From JABCPE02 sp963520375 (lineage in GTDB: Bacteria; Bacteroidota; Bacteroidia; Flavobacteriales; Weeksellaceae), in NCBI GenBank assembly GCA_963520375.1, contig CAUQQF010000005.1:1-64000 (forward strand): DNA of 64,000 nucleotides. The letters run 5' to 3'. Shown piece after piece: positions 24,641-33,444 of this stretch. The notes beneath the pieces were generated by a model, which had not been told where the DNA came from, did not search any database, and saw only the letters and a program-made list of their open reading frames with translations. A program made the position numbers and the translations under genes. How positions within the stretch are numbered: the stretch's first letter is position 1; every line of letters starts with the position of its first letter.

Positions 24641-26023
24641 TTATCCCTTTGTATAATATTCAAAGAAAAGCGGGATGCTTTCTATTCCTTTATAGAAATT
24701 ATAAAGTCCAAAATGTTCGTTAGGCGAATGGATAGCATCAGTGCTTAGTCCGAATCCCATCAAAACTGATTTCACTCCTAAAATCTGCTCAAAAAGAGCC
24801 GTGATAGGGATACTTCCACCGCTGCGGAATGGGAGAACTTCTCTTCCGAAAGCCTGTTCCATAGCTTTTTTCGCTGCCAAGAACTCTTTTGTATTGCTTT
24901 CCAGTACATAAGGCATACCTCCGTGGTGTGGCGTAACGGTTACTTTCACACTATCTGGAGCGATTTTTCCAAAATGTTTAGTGAATTTTTCAGTGATTTC
25001 CTCTGGAGTTTGGTTAGGAACTAATCTCATAGATATTTTTGCAAAAGCTTTAGAAGGGATTACCGTTTTAGCTCCTTCTCCTGTGTAGCCTCCCCAGATG
25101 CCATTCACATCCAGAGTAGGGCGGATAGAGGTTCTTTCTAGCGTTGTATAGCCTTTTTCGCCTTCTACACCTTTTAGGCCGATTTCTTTTTTGAAAGCTT
25201 CTGGATCGTCTTTCAGTTTGTTCATTTCGGCTCTTTCCTCTGGCGAAACTATATTTACATTATCGTAGAATCCTTCCACGGTGATTACTCCGTTTTCGTC
25301 AATCAAGCTGCCAATCATTTTTGATAAAACATTGATAGGATTAGGAACAGCTCCTCCGTAAAGTCCTGAGTGCAAGTCTCTGTTTGGTCCTTCGATTTCC
25401 ACTTCTACATAGCTCAGACCACGAAGCCCAGTCGTAACTGTTGGTTGTTCCATAGAATAAAGACTCGTGTCTGAAACCAAAATAACATCACAAGCCAGTT
25501 TTTCTTTATTGGATTCCAAGAAATCAGCTAAACTAGCTGAGCCTACTTCTTCCTCTCCTTCGATGATGAATTTCACATTACAAGGCAATGAATTGGTTTT
25601 CATCATTGCTTCAAAAGCCTTTAAATGCATGAAAAACTGTCCTTTGTCATCGGCTGCTCCTCTTGCGAAAACAGCACCTTCTGGGTGGATTTCGGTTTTT
25701 TTCACCACAGGCTCGAAAGGTCCGCTTTCCCAAAGTTCGATAGGGTCAGCAGGCTGTACATCGTAATGCCCATAAACCAAAACAGTCGGCTGGTTTTTAT
25801 CTAAAATTTTTTCTCCGAAAACCACAGGATATCCCTTTGTTTCGCAGATTTCTACATTGTCTGCACCAGCGTTTTTTAGGTGTTTTGCTACGGCATCAGC
25901 ACACTGCAGTACATCTTGGTTGTAGGCTGGGTCAGCACTGATAGAAGCTATTTTCAGCAAATCGATTAACTCATCTAAAAATCGTTGCTTATTTTCTTGA
26001 ATGTAAGATAAAGTAGTACTCAT
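24641..26023 (-). CDS. M20-family dipeptidase
   Basis: This 460-aa di-zinc peptidase of the M20A group has the metal-binding motifs VYGHYDVQPAD, ARGAADDKGQ and IEGEEEVGSAS in order, with the dimerisation (lid) domain between about residues 195 and 370 and the late LSTDAIHSPNEHF histidine motif. It probably hydrolyses dipeptides in the cytoplasm; no signal peptide is seen. A well-formed promoter precedes it and a terminator follows, so it is monocistronic. Confidence 0.93.
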   Translation of the reverse strand: MSTTLSYIQENKQRFLDELIDLLKIASISADPAYNQDVLQCADAVAKHLKNAGADNVEICETKGYPVVFGEKILDKNQPTVLVYGHYDVQPADPIELWESGPFEPVVKKTEIHPEGAVFARGAADDKGQFFMHLKAFEAMMKTNSLPCNVKFIIEGEEEVGSASLADFLESNKEKLACDVILVSDTSLYSMEQPTVTTGLRGLSYVEVEIEGPNRDLHSGLYGGAVPNPINVLSKMIGSLIDENGVITVEGFYDNVNIVSPEERAEMNKLKDDPEAFKKEIGLKGVEGEKGYTTLERTSIRPTLDVNGIWGGYTGEGAKTVIPSKAFAKISMRLVPNQTPEEITEKFTKHFGKIAPDSVKVTVTPHHGGMPYVLESNTKEFLAAKKAMEQAFGREVLPFRSGGSIPITALFEQILGVKSVLMGFGLSTDAIHSPNEHFGLYNFYKGIESIPLFFEYYTKG

Positions 26024-26045
26024 TGGTTAAATTTATAAATGAACC

Positions 26046-26076
26046 CAAAGTTAAACAATTTGAATGATTAAACAAA
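26046..26076 (-). promoter_or_regulatory. Predicted promoter for the M20 peptidase gene
   Basis: On the minus strand TTTG (26073-26076) and TAACTTTG (26046-26053) are exactly 19 bases apart, and the start codon lies 23 bases further on. Confidence 0.62.
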
Positions 26077-26091
26077 AAATAAGGGCGATTT

Positions 26092-27243
26092 TCACAAAGT
26101 TTGTAAAATTACCATTCCTTTTTTGGATTGTGTAAAAATAAGGTAATGCTCTCCGCCGTTTTTCAGTTTGTATTTGGTTTTTATCTGCTCTGGTGAGAGA
26201 GGGTGGTTTTTAGAAATAATGTTGAATGCATCGCCTTTTTTTATTTCTTTGGCGCTGATTTCCTTTACTTTAAAAACTCTTCCGCAGAAATCTACAGCTT
26301 TGTCCGAAGTGTAAAGATGCGTGTTCGGATGCAGTTTTTTTAATCCAAATTTTTTAGAAACTAGGTTAAAAGCTCCCGATTTTAGAACGGCATTGTTCGG
26401 AATGTAGAGATATTCCAAAACATTCGAAAACTCAGGCGTTACAACGGATTCTTCCTCTGGCGAAAAACTGAAATTCGGTTCATTTGTGCTGAGGTTTTTT
26501 GTGGTGATTTTCAGTTTGTTCTCAGTGTTTGGGATAAGGTGGAGGACAATTTCTTTTACTTCGTTTTTTACAGCGATGATTTCTATCTCATCGATGGATT
26601 TTACAGCAGATTGAAGATATTTCAAATCAATAAGAGGTGAGAGTTTTATCATTATTTTTTTAGAAATTGACAAAAGTTTATCTTGAATTTCCAAAATATT
26701 TGGTGAAAGGTCAGAAAGCAGGAACTTTTTTCGGTGGTCTTTGTTCCTTCTTGCTGGGTCTAAATAGATTAAATCAAATTGATTTTCATTAATCTCTAAA
26801 AACTGCTCTAAATTTTCGTTGATAAAATTCGCTTCTCTGCCGAGAGTTTTCCAGTTGTGCTGTACGATTTCCAGCAAATCTTTGTTTTGCTCCAAAAGTG
26901 TAATTTCACTGAAATTCTGCGAGAGAAAATAGGCATCAATCCCGAAACCGCAAGTGAGGTCTAGAAAAGTCCCTCCACGGAGGTTTTCTGCTTTTTCTTT
27001 TGCGGTGCTTTCCGAGGAGGCCTGCTCTAAATTAAGATGTGGCGGGAAGATTATATTTTCCTTTAATAGGAAAGGAAATTTCTTTGCGGCGATTTGTTTT
27101 CCCTTTATCTGCTGAGCGATTTCCTGCATGGAAACCTCTGGAAAAGGCGATTTTTTCAGAAGTAATTTGGTAAGCTCAGAGTTCAGATTTTCACTGATGT
27201 ATTTTTGTACTTCTGGCGCTGTTATTTTCTGAAAAAAACGCAT
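26092..27243 (-). CDS. Class I SAM-dependent methyltransferase with C-terminal THUMP-like domain
   Basis: This 383-aa protein has a helical N-terminal part and a Rossmann methyltransferase core: FLDLTCGFGIDAYFLS (SAM motif I, about residue 92), ITLLEQNKDL, and the LIYLDPARRN motif that resembles the D/NPPY-type catalytic loop. The C-terminal ~75 residues (GRVFKVKEISAKEIKKG onward) look like the THUMP-like domain of this family. An RNA substrate is likely but not shown. It starts 3 bases after the septum-initiator gene and ends the udk operon. Confidence 0.85.
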   Translation of the reverse strand: MRFFQKITAPEVQKYISENLNSELTKLLLKKSPFPEVSMQEIAQQIKGKQIAAKKFPFLLKENIIFPPHLNLEQASSESTAKEKAENLRGGTFLDLTCGFGIDAYFLSQNFSEITLLEQNKDLLEIVQHNWKTLGREANFINENLEQFLEINENQFDLIYLDPARRNKDHRKKFLLSDLSPNILEIQDKLLSISKKIMIKLSPLIDLKYLQSAVKSIDEIEIIAVKNEVKEIVLHLIPNTENKLKITTKNLSTNEPNFSFSPEEESVVTPEFSNVLEYLYIPNNAVLKSGAFNLVSKKFGLKKLHPNTHLYTSDKAVDFCGRVFKVKEISAKEIKKGDAFNIISKNHPLSPEQIKTKYKLKNGGEHYLIFTQSKKGMVILQTL

Positions 27244-27246
27244 GGT

Positions 27247-27612
27247 TTATTTGTTTTGAGGCTTTGGATGGTCTATAGTAGCGCTGTCCACTACAAGGAT
27301 AAAAATTTCTTCATTTTTTCTTTTCATAAAGTAGTTTTCGCGGGCGTATTTCTCTTTTTCATCCTTGTTTTGCATAAGTCTTTTGTAGAAAGCCTCGTTT
27401 TTTTCAAATTCTCCTTTATAGAAAGCCAGTTGCTCCTCGTATTTGTTGATTTCTTGGTTTAGATTTCTGACCACAAGCCAAGAAGTATTATCAATGAAAG
27501 TCATCCAAAAAACAAATACCGCACCTGTGAAAAAATATCTGTTCAAAAATATTTTTTTCACAAGTTCCATCTTTTGGTTGGTTTTTGGTTGGTTATTTTC
27601 AGTTTGATTCAT
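27247..27612 (-). CDS. Septum formation initiator family protein (DivIC/FtsB-like)
   Basis: This 121-aa bitopic protein has one membrane helix (YFFTGAVFVFWMTFID, about residues 31-46) followed by a coiled coil (LNQEINKYEEQLAFYKGEFEKNE) and the conserved KYARENYFMKRKNEEIFIL end. DivIC/FtsB proteins bridge divisome subunits at mid-cell. It overlaps udk by 14 bases and is followed by the methyltransferase gene, a gene order I associate with flavobacteria. Confidence 0.9.
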   Translation of the reverse strand: MNQTENNQPKTNQKMELVKKIFLNRYFFTGAVFVFWMTFIDNTSWLVVRNLNQEINKYEEQLAFYKGEFEKNEAFYKRLMQNKDEKEKYARENYFMKRKNEEIFILVVDSATIDHPKPQNK

Positions 27613-28228
27613 TATTAGGCGTTTTTAGCGAGTTTCTCACTACGGTCGAAAGGAAATCTATCGCTACAGTGTTTGGTTTCATGTTTGGAATAATGATATC
27701 TGCATGAGATTTGGATGGTTCTATGAATTCATCATGCATTGGTTTTAAGGTAGTTTGGTAACGGTGTAAAACCTCTTCCAAATCCCTGCCTCTCTCTTGG
27801 GTATCCCTGCGGATACGGCGGATAAGCCTTTCGTCATTGTCGGCATGGACAAAAACTTTCAAATCACACTCTTTCAAAAGTTCTTTGCTCGTTAAAACTA
27901 AAATTCCCTCTACAATCAATACATCGCGAGGTTCTATCACGGTGTAATTTCCCGTTCTGGTATGTGCTACGAACGAATAAATGGGCTGTTCTATGCTTTT
28001 CCCCTTTTTCAAAGCGCGAACATGTTTCACCAATAAATCAAAATCAATAGATTTAGGGTGGTCATAGTTCAGGCTTTCCCTTTCCTGAAGTGAAAGGTGG
28101 GAATTATCATGATAATAGTTGTCTTGCGAAAGAACATTAACTTTCTCAGGATCAAGACTTTTTAGAATTTTAGAAACTACAGTAGTTTTTCCAGAGCCAG
28201 TTCCTCCAGCGATACCAATAACAAGCAT
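27599..28228 (-). CDS. udk: Uridine kinase
   Basis: Udk phosphorylates uridine and cytidine in pyrimidine salvage. The 209-aa protein has the P-loop GIAGGTGSGKTTVV near the N-terminus, the SQDNYYHD substrate motif, NYDHPKSIDFDLL, and RRIRRDTQERGR in the lid. It is the first gene of the udk-divIC-methyltransferase unit and has a plausible promoter. Confidence 0.95.
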   Translation of the reverse strand: MLVIGIAGGTGSGKTTVVSKILKSLDPEKVNVLSQDNYYHDNSHLSLQERESLNYDHPKSIDFDLLVKHVRALKKGKSIEQPIYSFVAHTRTGNYTVIEPRDVLIVEGILVLTSKELLKECDLKVFVHADNDERLIRRIRRDTQERGRDLEEVLHRYQTTLKPMHDEFIEPSKSHADIIIPNMKPNTVAIDFLSTVVRNSLKTPNNESN

Positions 28229-28243
28229 AAAAATTTATTTTGG

Positions 28244-28277
28244 CAAAGATAATAAAAATCTGCTTTTTTCTGCCAAA
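28244..28277 (-). promoter_or_regulatory. Predicted promoter for udk
   Basis: On the minus strand TTTG (28274-28277) and TATCTTTG (28244-28251) are 22 bases apart; the start codon is 16 bases past the -7 box. Confidence 0.5.
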
Positions 28278-28300
28278 GAGGATTTGGTTTTAAAAAAGTT

Positions 28301-28531
28301 TTAAGATTTATCTTCCTCTTTTTTCTTCTTTTCTAATAGGTAATATGCCATAAAAGCATCATCATCAGAAATAGAAGAATTGATTTCATCGTTTGTTTTA
28401 AGAGCAATAGAAATAAATCCAATCGCCATAGCAACTAAGACTAAAACTATGCCTATCATAATCATATGAGCAGGAAAGAAAACGAATCCTAAAATGAGGG
28501 CTGACCAAAAAGCGATTTTTGATGTTTTCAT
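28301..28531 (-). CDS. Small two-helix membrane protein, unknown
   Basis: This 76-aa protein starts at MKTSKIAFWSALILG; an ATG four codons upstream is possible but less likely. It has two hydrophobic helices (about residues 6-20 and 22-45) and a charged, Asp/Lys-rich tail ending EKKKKEEDKS. No family is recognised. A -7-like box (TATCTTTG on the minus strand, 28552-28559) stands 21 bases before the start, supporting its expression. Confidence 0.65.
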   Translation of the reverse strand: MKTSKIAFWSALILGFVFFPAHMIMIGIVLVLVAMAIGFISIALKTNDEINSSISDDDAFMAYYLLEKKKKEEDKS

Positions 28532-28571
28532 TTTTAGACCCAATTACATAACAAAGATAGTAATATTTTGA

Positions 28572-29330
28572 TTAAAATTCCACCATCACAGGGCAGTGGT
28601 CAGAGTGTACGGCTTCTTTTAGAATAACAGCTCTCTTTAGCTGGTTTTCCATCGATTGGCTCACAAAATTATAGTCCAATCTCCAGCCCTTGTTATTCGC
28701 TCTGGCATTCGCTCGATAGCTCCACCATGAGTATTGTTTTGGCTCTTGGTTGAAATATCGGAAACTGTCTATCAGTCCGCATTCATCGATGAATTTACTG
28801 AGCCATTCGCGTTCGATAGGCAGGAAACCAGAGGTGTTGGCAAGCCGGACAGGGTCGTGGATGTCTATCGCCTGATGACAGATATTAAAATCGCCAGAAA
28901 TGATGAGGTTTGGGATTTTCTTTTTTAATTCTTTGATGTAATCTAGGAAATCATAACAAAACTGCATTTTAAAATCCAATCGGTCAATATTCGTGGCAGA
29001 CGGCACATAAACCGAAATTACAGAAAAGTCCTCAAAATCAGCTCTGATGATTCTCCCTTCGGCATCTATATGCTCTAAACCGCATCCGTATTCTATGTGT
29101 TTGGGTTCATGTTTGGTGACGATTCCTACGCCGCTATAACCTTTCTTTTCCGCTGAATACCAGTAACTTTGGTAGCCAAGCTCTGCGAAACTGATTTGGT
29201 CGATTTGCTCGGGCTGGGCTTTACTTTCTTGGATGCACAAAATATCAGGATTTGCTGATTTTAGCCAAGATAAAAAATCTTTTCCAAAGGCAGCGCGGAT
29301 GCCGTTTACATTATAACTGATGAGTTTCAT
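28572..29330 (-). CDS. xth: Exodeoxyribonuclease III
   Basis: Xth is an AP endonuclease and 3'-5' exonuclease of base-excision repair. The 252-aa EEP-fold protein has all family signatures: SYNVNGIRAAFGKDF, CIQESKAQPEQ, SGDFNICHQAIDIHDP, WWSYRANARANNKGWRLDY and the final HSDHCPVMVEF. It stands between a small membrane protein and the FecCD permease gene. Confidence 0.95.
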   Translation of the reverse strand: MKLISYNVNGIRAAFGKDFLSWLKSANPDILCIQESKAQPEQIDQISFAELGYQSYWYSAEKKGYSGVGIVTKHEPKHIEYGCGLEHIDAEGRIIRADFEDFSVISVYVPSATNIDRLDFKMQFCYDFLDYIKELKKKIPNLIISGDFNICHQAIDIHDPVRLANTSGFLPIEREWLSKFIDECGLIDSFRYFNQEPKQYSWWSYRANARANNKGWRLDYNFVSQSMENQLKRAVILKEAVHSDHCPVMVEF

Positions 29331-29391
29331 TTGTTTAGAATTAAAGTTTAAAAATAAAATATTTATTATTGTTGATTAAAATTTGTGAAAT

Positions 29392-30360
29392 TTATCTTTT
29401 TTTCATCATCATTAGGAAAATTACAGGAATTCCGAATAGCGAACTAATGATATTGAGAGGCATTTGCCAGATTTCGGAAATAATGGAGAAAAGCTCCATT
29501 ATTAGGGCGCCTATGAGGATGTTGAGTATCCACTGATGCCATAGCTGGGCAGGATTCCAAACCATTCTACAAAAATGTGGAACAATCACACCGATGAATA
29601 GAATAGGTCCTAAAAACGCTGTAACAGAGGCTGATAGCAGAGATGAGGCGATGATGATAGTGTATTTCAGTTGGGTGAGATTTACTCCGAAAGTTTTGGC
29701 GTAGTCCTCTCCAAGGCTCATACCTATCAGTGGTTTTATGGCTTTGAAAGTGATGATTAGACCTAATGAAACAAGGGCAGTTAGCACCAAATTTTGTGAA
29801 AAACTGACCTGATTATTCCCGCCGAAAGACCATAGAATGTAGCTTTTCAGAGATTCGTTTTCTGCATAAAATTGTAAAATACTGATGACAGCTCCAGCCA
29901 GAGCAGACACCAAAAATCCAAAAATAATGATGTAGGAAGAATCTTTGAAATTTTTAGAAAAAATCAATAGAAAAATCAGCAGAATAATGCTTCCACAGAT
30001 AGCGAAAATACTGATTAGGCTATGCTGGATAAATTCAGGAATGATAAAATCTTTGGAAGCTAAAATGTAGAAGGCTACGGACAAGCTCGCTGCGGAAGAA
30101 ATTCCCAATACAGAAGGCCCAGCCAATGGATTTTTAAAGTATTCTTGCAGTAGAAAACCGCTTGTAGGAATAGAGATTCCTGCCAGCAGAACCGCCAAAG
30201 TTCTATTCACTCTTATACTTATAATTTCCTGATGAAAATTTTCTTGGCTCCAAAAATCAGAAAAACTCAGGTCAGAAAATCCAGTGTTAAGATTTACGAC
30301 CAGTGAAACTAATATCAAGCATAATAATACAACGCAAAGAATCGAAAAATTTCTAAACAT
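29392..30360 (-). CDS. FecCD-family iron/siderophore ABC transporter permease
   Basis: This 322-aa protein with eight to ten membrane helices has the FecCD features RVNRTLAVLLAGISIPTSG, LAGPSVLGISSAASL, FGVNLTQLKYTIIIASSLL and ILFIGVIVPHFCR. It would form the inner-membrane channel for ferric-siderophore, haem or cobalamin import. I start at MFRNFSILCVVLL; extending the frame to 30429 would swallow a hairpin that ends the upstream gene. No binding protein or ATPase gene is adjacent, so its partners are elsewhere. Confidence 0.88.
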   Translation of the reverse strand: MFRNFSILCVVLLCLILVSLVVNLNTGFSDLSFSDFWSQENFHQEIISIRVNRTLAVLLAGISIPTSGFLLQEYFKNPLAGPSVLGISSAASLSVAFYILASKDFIIPEFIQHSLISIFAICGSIILLIFLLIFSKNFKDSSYIIIFGFLVSALAGAVISILQFYAENESLKSYILWSFGGNNQVSFSQNLVLTALVSLGLIITFKAIKPLIGMSLGEDYAKTFGVNLTQLKYTIIIASSLLSASVTAFLGPILFIGVIVPHFCRMVWNPAQLWHQWILNILIGALIMELFSIISEIWQMPLNIISSLFGIPVIFLMMMKKR

Positions 30361-30390
30361 TCTGAAAGGAAAAACTGAAAAATAAGAAAT

Positions 30391-30420
30391 GGTCTCAAGG
30401 TAATTTTTACTTTTGAGACC
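30391..30420 (-). terminator. Probable terminator after the TlpA-like lipoprotein gene
   Basis: GGTCTCAA and TTGAGACC (30391-30398 and 30413-30420) form an 8-bp stem with a 14-base loop, 25 bases past the stop codon; the minus-strand tail is T-rich but interrupted. Confidence 0.5.
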
Positions 30421-30444
30421 ATTGTTCATTAGATTTTTACAATG

Positions 30445-30999
30445 TTATTTCAAAGAATTGATTTTCTCTGTGAGAGCTTCTTTGGATGGAAAAGATCCCA
30501 TTATTTCTTCTCGTTTTTCTCCTTTTGTAATCAGGGTAAAAGGAATAGCATCACCTCTCCATGTTTCGAAGTTTTTGCTGAAAAAATCTTGGGAAAGGTT
30601 TCCAAAATTGAATAAAATTATATTATTCCCTAATCCAGATTTTTCCGCGAAATCAGCAACTTTTGTCCAGTTCTGTGGTTCATCTAGATTTATGAATGTG
30701 AATTTTACTTTCTCATTTTTCATTTCCTTTATTTTCTCCTGAAAATGAGGCATTTCATCCATACAAGGTCTGCACCAAGTAGCGAAAAAGTTGGTGACAT
30801 AGAGAGTGTCATTTTTCTTAGTCGCAAAAACCTCAGAAATTTGTTCTTGGCTCATTTCTTTGAGCAGGGTAGAGCTTTGCGGCTCTTGTTTTTCAGTAGT
30901 TTCTACGGTTTGGTTTTCTTCTGTTTGGATGTTTGTTTCCTCTTTTTTGTTGCAGCTTATTAAAGCTAAAACTGTTAATGCAGCGATGATTTTTTTCAT
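30445..30999 (-). CDS. TlpA-like thiol-disulfide lipoprotein
   Basis: This 184-aa protein has a lipoprotein signal (MKKIIAALTVLALISCNKKE, Cys16), a Glu/Gln/Thr-rich linker to about residue 45, and a thioredoxin fold with the redox motif FFATWCRPCMDEMPHF. The cis-proline region reads DAIPFTLI. It would act in the periplasm as a reductant or cytochrome-maturation type thioredoxin. It is followed by a hairpin and then the FecCD gene; no ccm genes are nearby. Confidence 0.9.
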   Translation of the reverse strand: MKKIIAALTVLALISCNKKEETNIQTEENQTVETTEKQEPQSSTLLKEMSQEQISEVFATKKNDTLYVTNFFATWCRPCMDEMPHFQEKIKEMKNEKVKFTFINLDEPQNWTKVADFAEKSGLGNNIILFNFGNLSQDFFSKNFETWRGDAIPFTLITKGEKREEIMGSFPSKEALTEKINSLK

Positions 31000-31250
31000 T
31001 CGAAAAATTATTTTTTAAATTATTATTTGTAATAAATTCCAAAAAATCCAAAACTATCAATTTTTAGTATTCTTATTCATAGATTTAGAAAAGAATTGAT
31101 TAAATTTGCCTTAGACTTCTTGAGCTAATTTTATAGCTTGGCAAAGTTAAATAAAAAAAGAAGTAGCAGCCAAACACAAAAAATTAAATAAAAGTTAAAA
31201 AACGCTATACTTTGAGGAGGTTAGGCAATATTTTGAAAATATCTATTGTT

Positions 31251-31823
31251 ATGATAGAAATTATGGTGCTGCTCATGTTCTGGGCGAATGTATGGGTTTT
31301 TCATTTGACCAATGGAAGGACATTCAGCCAAGTGAGCAAGGTGCCTCCTAGAACATGTGCCCTAGTTTTAGGGACTTCTCCAAAGATGAAATCTGGTAAG
31401 GCAAATCCTTATTTCATCTCTAGAATGAAGGCAGCGGCGACTCTGTATCACCATGGGAAAATAAAAAAAATTATCGTAAGTGGAGAGAAAAGCCCTTATT
31501 ATAACGAGCCAGAGGCGATGAAGAGTTATTTGGTTGGTTATGAAGGAGTTCCAGAAAATGTGATAACGGAGGATTTTGAAGGATTTAGTACGCGGGAGAG
31601 TATTCTTCGGTGTAAAAATATTTTTAATGAGTCTAATGTGATTATCGTTTCTCAGGGGTATCACAACCTCAGAGCTTTGTTTTTTGCGAGAAATCACGGG
31701 ATGAATGCGCTGGGATTTGATGCGCGGGATGTTACAAAAAATGAGAGTTTTTATCGAAATCATATGCGTGAAGTTTTGGCGAGAGTTCAGGCGGCAGTGT
31801 ATTATTTCTTAAAAATTTCATAA
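31251..31823 (+). CDS. SanA/ElyC/YdcF-family membrane-anchored protein (DUF218), copy 2
   Basis: The protein (190 aa from the ATG at 31251) has an N-terminal membrane helix and the DUF218 domain: CALVLGTSPKMKSG, IIVSGEKSPYYNEPEAMK, VIIVSQGYHNLRALFFA. It parallels the copy at 8891-9532. In-frame TTG codons at 31233 and 31212 would give longer forms; the one at 31233 adds MKISIV and sits 12 bases after a GAGGAGG run, so it is a real alternative. The gene precedes the MFS gene by about 60 bases. Confidence 0.8.
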   Translation: MIEIMVLLMFWANVWVFHLTNGRTFSQVSKVPPRTCALVLGTSPKMKSGKANPYFISRMKAAATLYHHGKIKKIIVSGEKSPYYNEPEAMKSYLVGYEGVPENVITEDFEGFSTRESILRCKNIFNESNVIIVSQGYHNLRALFFARNHGMNALGFDARDVTKNESFYRNHMREVLARVQAAVYYFLKIS

Positions 31824-31884
31824 ATTTGCCCATTACCTAAGAATTAAATCCAAAAAGGAGTTGATTCTTAAATGATAAAAAATA

Positions 31885-33402
31885 ATGAAACAGATAAAAA
31901 ATAACCCTAAAATAATGCGTGCATGGGCGGTGTATGACTGGGCAAACTCGGTTTATTCCCTAGTGATTACATCTACCATTTTTCCTATCTATTATTCTAT
32001 TCTGACAACGGCTTATGAGAAGAATGAATTTGTAGAAGAAACAGGAAAATGGATAAAAGTGCCTGTGCGAAATATGATTTCGTTTTTTGGGAAGCAGTAT
32101 GAACCAGATGCGGTCTATGGATATTCCTTGACATTATCTTTCTTTATAGTGGTTATCCTTACGCCTATTTTGTCTTCTTTAGCGGATATCATCGGGAATA
32201 AAAAATCTTTTCTGCAGTTTTTCTGTTACCTTGGTGCGACATCTTGTATGGGATTGGCGCTTTTTGTGAATATGAAAACGGTGTATTTAGGTCTGCTTTT
32301 TAGTGTTACTGCGAGTATTGGTTTCTGGGGGAGTTTGGTTTTTTATAATTCATTTTTGCCCGATATTGCTACGAAAGATAAGCAAGATGCATTGTCTGCA
32401 AAGGGCTATGTGTATGGATATATAGGCTCTGTGGTGCTGGTGATTATCTGCTTGATACTCATTCAGGTGGTGTCACAAAATGCTAAGCAGGCGCTGTTTT
32501 ACACGAGGGTAAGTTTCTTATTGACAGGGGCTTGGTGGTTTGGTTTTTCGCAATATACATTTAAACATCTGCCGAAATTTGGTGAGGTTAAAGACCAGCT
32601 GCCAAAGGATTTGGTTTTGTTGAATTTTAAAAATATATTCAAATCTCACGAAGAACATGGAGGGTGGTTTCAGGTAGTAAAAGGTAATATTAAATTCTAC
32701 ATAGAAATAGTAAAAGAAAGTTTCAGAGAACTTTATAAAATAGGTAAGGAACTCTTTAAAACACCGAATCTAAAGTATTTCTTGTCAAGTTTCTTTTTCT
32801 ATAGTGTAGGAATGCAGACGATTTTCCTAATGGCAACTTTATTTGGGAAAAGTGAAATAAACTTAGAAGAAGGAAAACTGATAGCAACTCTGTTAATCAT
32901 TCAAATAGAAGCAATTATCGGAGCGGTTATATTTTCAAGGTTATCTAAAAGAATAGGAAATAAAAATGTAATCAGTATCACGGTTTTCCTTTGGATAGTG
33001 GTCTGTGTGTGGGCGTATGCACTTAATAAAGCTAATCCTAATGTAGAGTATCATTTCTATGCAGTTGCGGGTTTGGTGGGACTTGTAATGGGAGGGTTAC
33101 AGGCTATGTCCCGTTCTACTTATAGTAGACTTTTGCCAGAGAATAGTATGGATAATACTACATTTTTTAGTTTTTATGATGTATTGGAGAAAATAGCCAT
33201 AATGATGGGAACACTCATATTTTCATTTATTATTGATAAATATGATGAGATAAAGAACTGTTTCGCTCAAGTAGATATTGTGTTGCCATCAGCGGCAGGA
33301 ATGCGCTTTGCAGCTTTCTTTATGGGTGTGTTTTTCCTATTAGGTTTGATTTTGATAAGATTCGTTAAAATTAAGGTGATGGGGGATAAGGAGGTCTTGT
33401 AA
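31885..33402 (+). CDS. MFS transporter, UMF1/Atg22-like family
   Basis: This 505-aa, about 12-helix transporter has the UMF1-family opening MRAWAVYDWANSVYSLVI and a later SRSTYSRLLPENSMDNTTFFSFYDVLEK, the conserved stretch of the family. A central charged loop (about residues 230-290) separates the halves. The family is named after the yeast vacuolar effluxer Atg22; the bacterial substrates are unknown. It ends 42 bases before the polysaccharide locus, with no clear terminator, so read-through into that locus is possible. Confidence 0.88.
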   Translation: MKQIKNNPKIMRAWAVYDWANSVYSLVITSTIFPIYYSILTTAYEKNEFVEETGKWIKVPVRNMISFFGKQYEPDAVYGYSLTLSFFIVVILTPILSSLADIIGNKKSFLQFFCYLGATSCMGLALFVNMKTVYLGLLFSVTASIGFWGSLVFYNSFLPDIATKDKQDALSAKGYVYGYIGSVVLVIICLILIQVVSQNAKQALFYTRVSFLLTGAWWFGFSQYTFKHLPKFGEVKDQLPKDLVLLNFKNIFKSHEEHGGWFQVVKGNIKFYIEIVKESFRELYKIGKELFKTPNLKYFLSSFFFYSVGMQTIFLMATLFGKSEINLEEGKLIATLLIIQIEAIIGAVIFSRLSKRIGNKNVISITVFLWIVVCVWAYALNKANPNVEYHFYAVAGLVGLVMGGLQAMSRSTYSRLLPENSMDNTTFFSFYDVLEKIAIMMGTLIFSFIIDKYDEIKNCFAQVDIVLPSAAGMRFAAFFMGVFFLLGLILIRFVKIKVMGDKEVL

Positions 33403-33444
33403 CAGCCTTCAAATAGAGTTTCTATTTTATAAAAGAATAAGCTA

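Noticed and set aside
31001..31232. Possible small gene or RNA in the 230-base gap before the second SanA-like gene
   Set aside because: The stretch is AT-rich with no open frame of note, no tRNA-like fold and no stable hairpin that I can see; only a -7-like box for the minus-strand redoxin gene (31049-31056).
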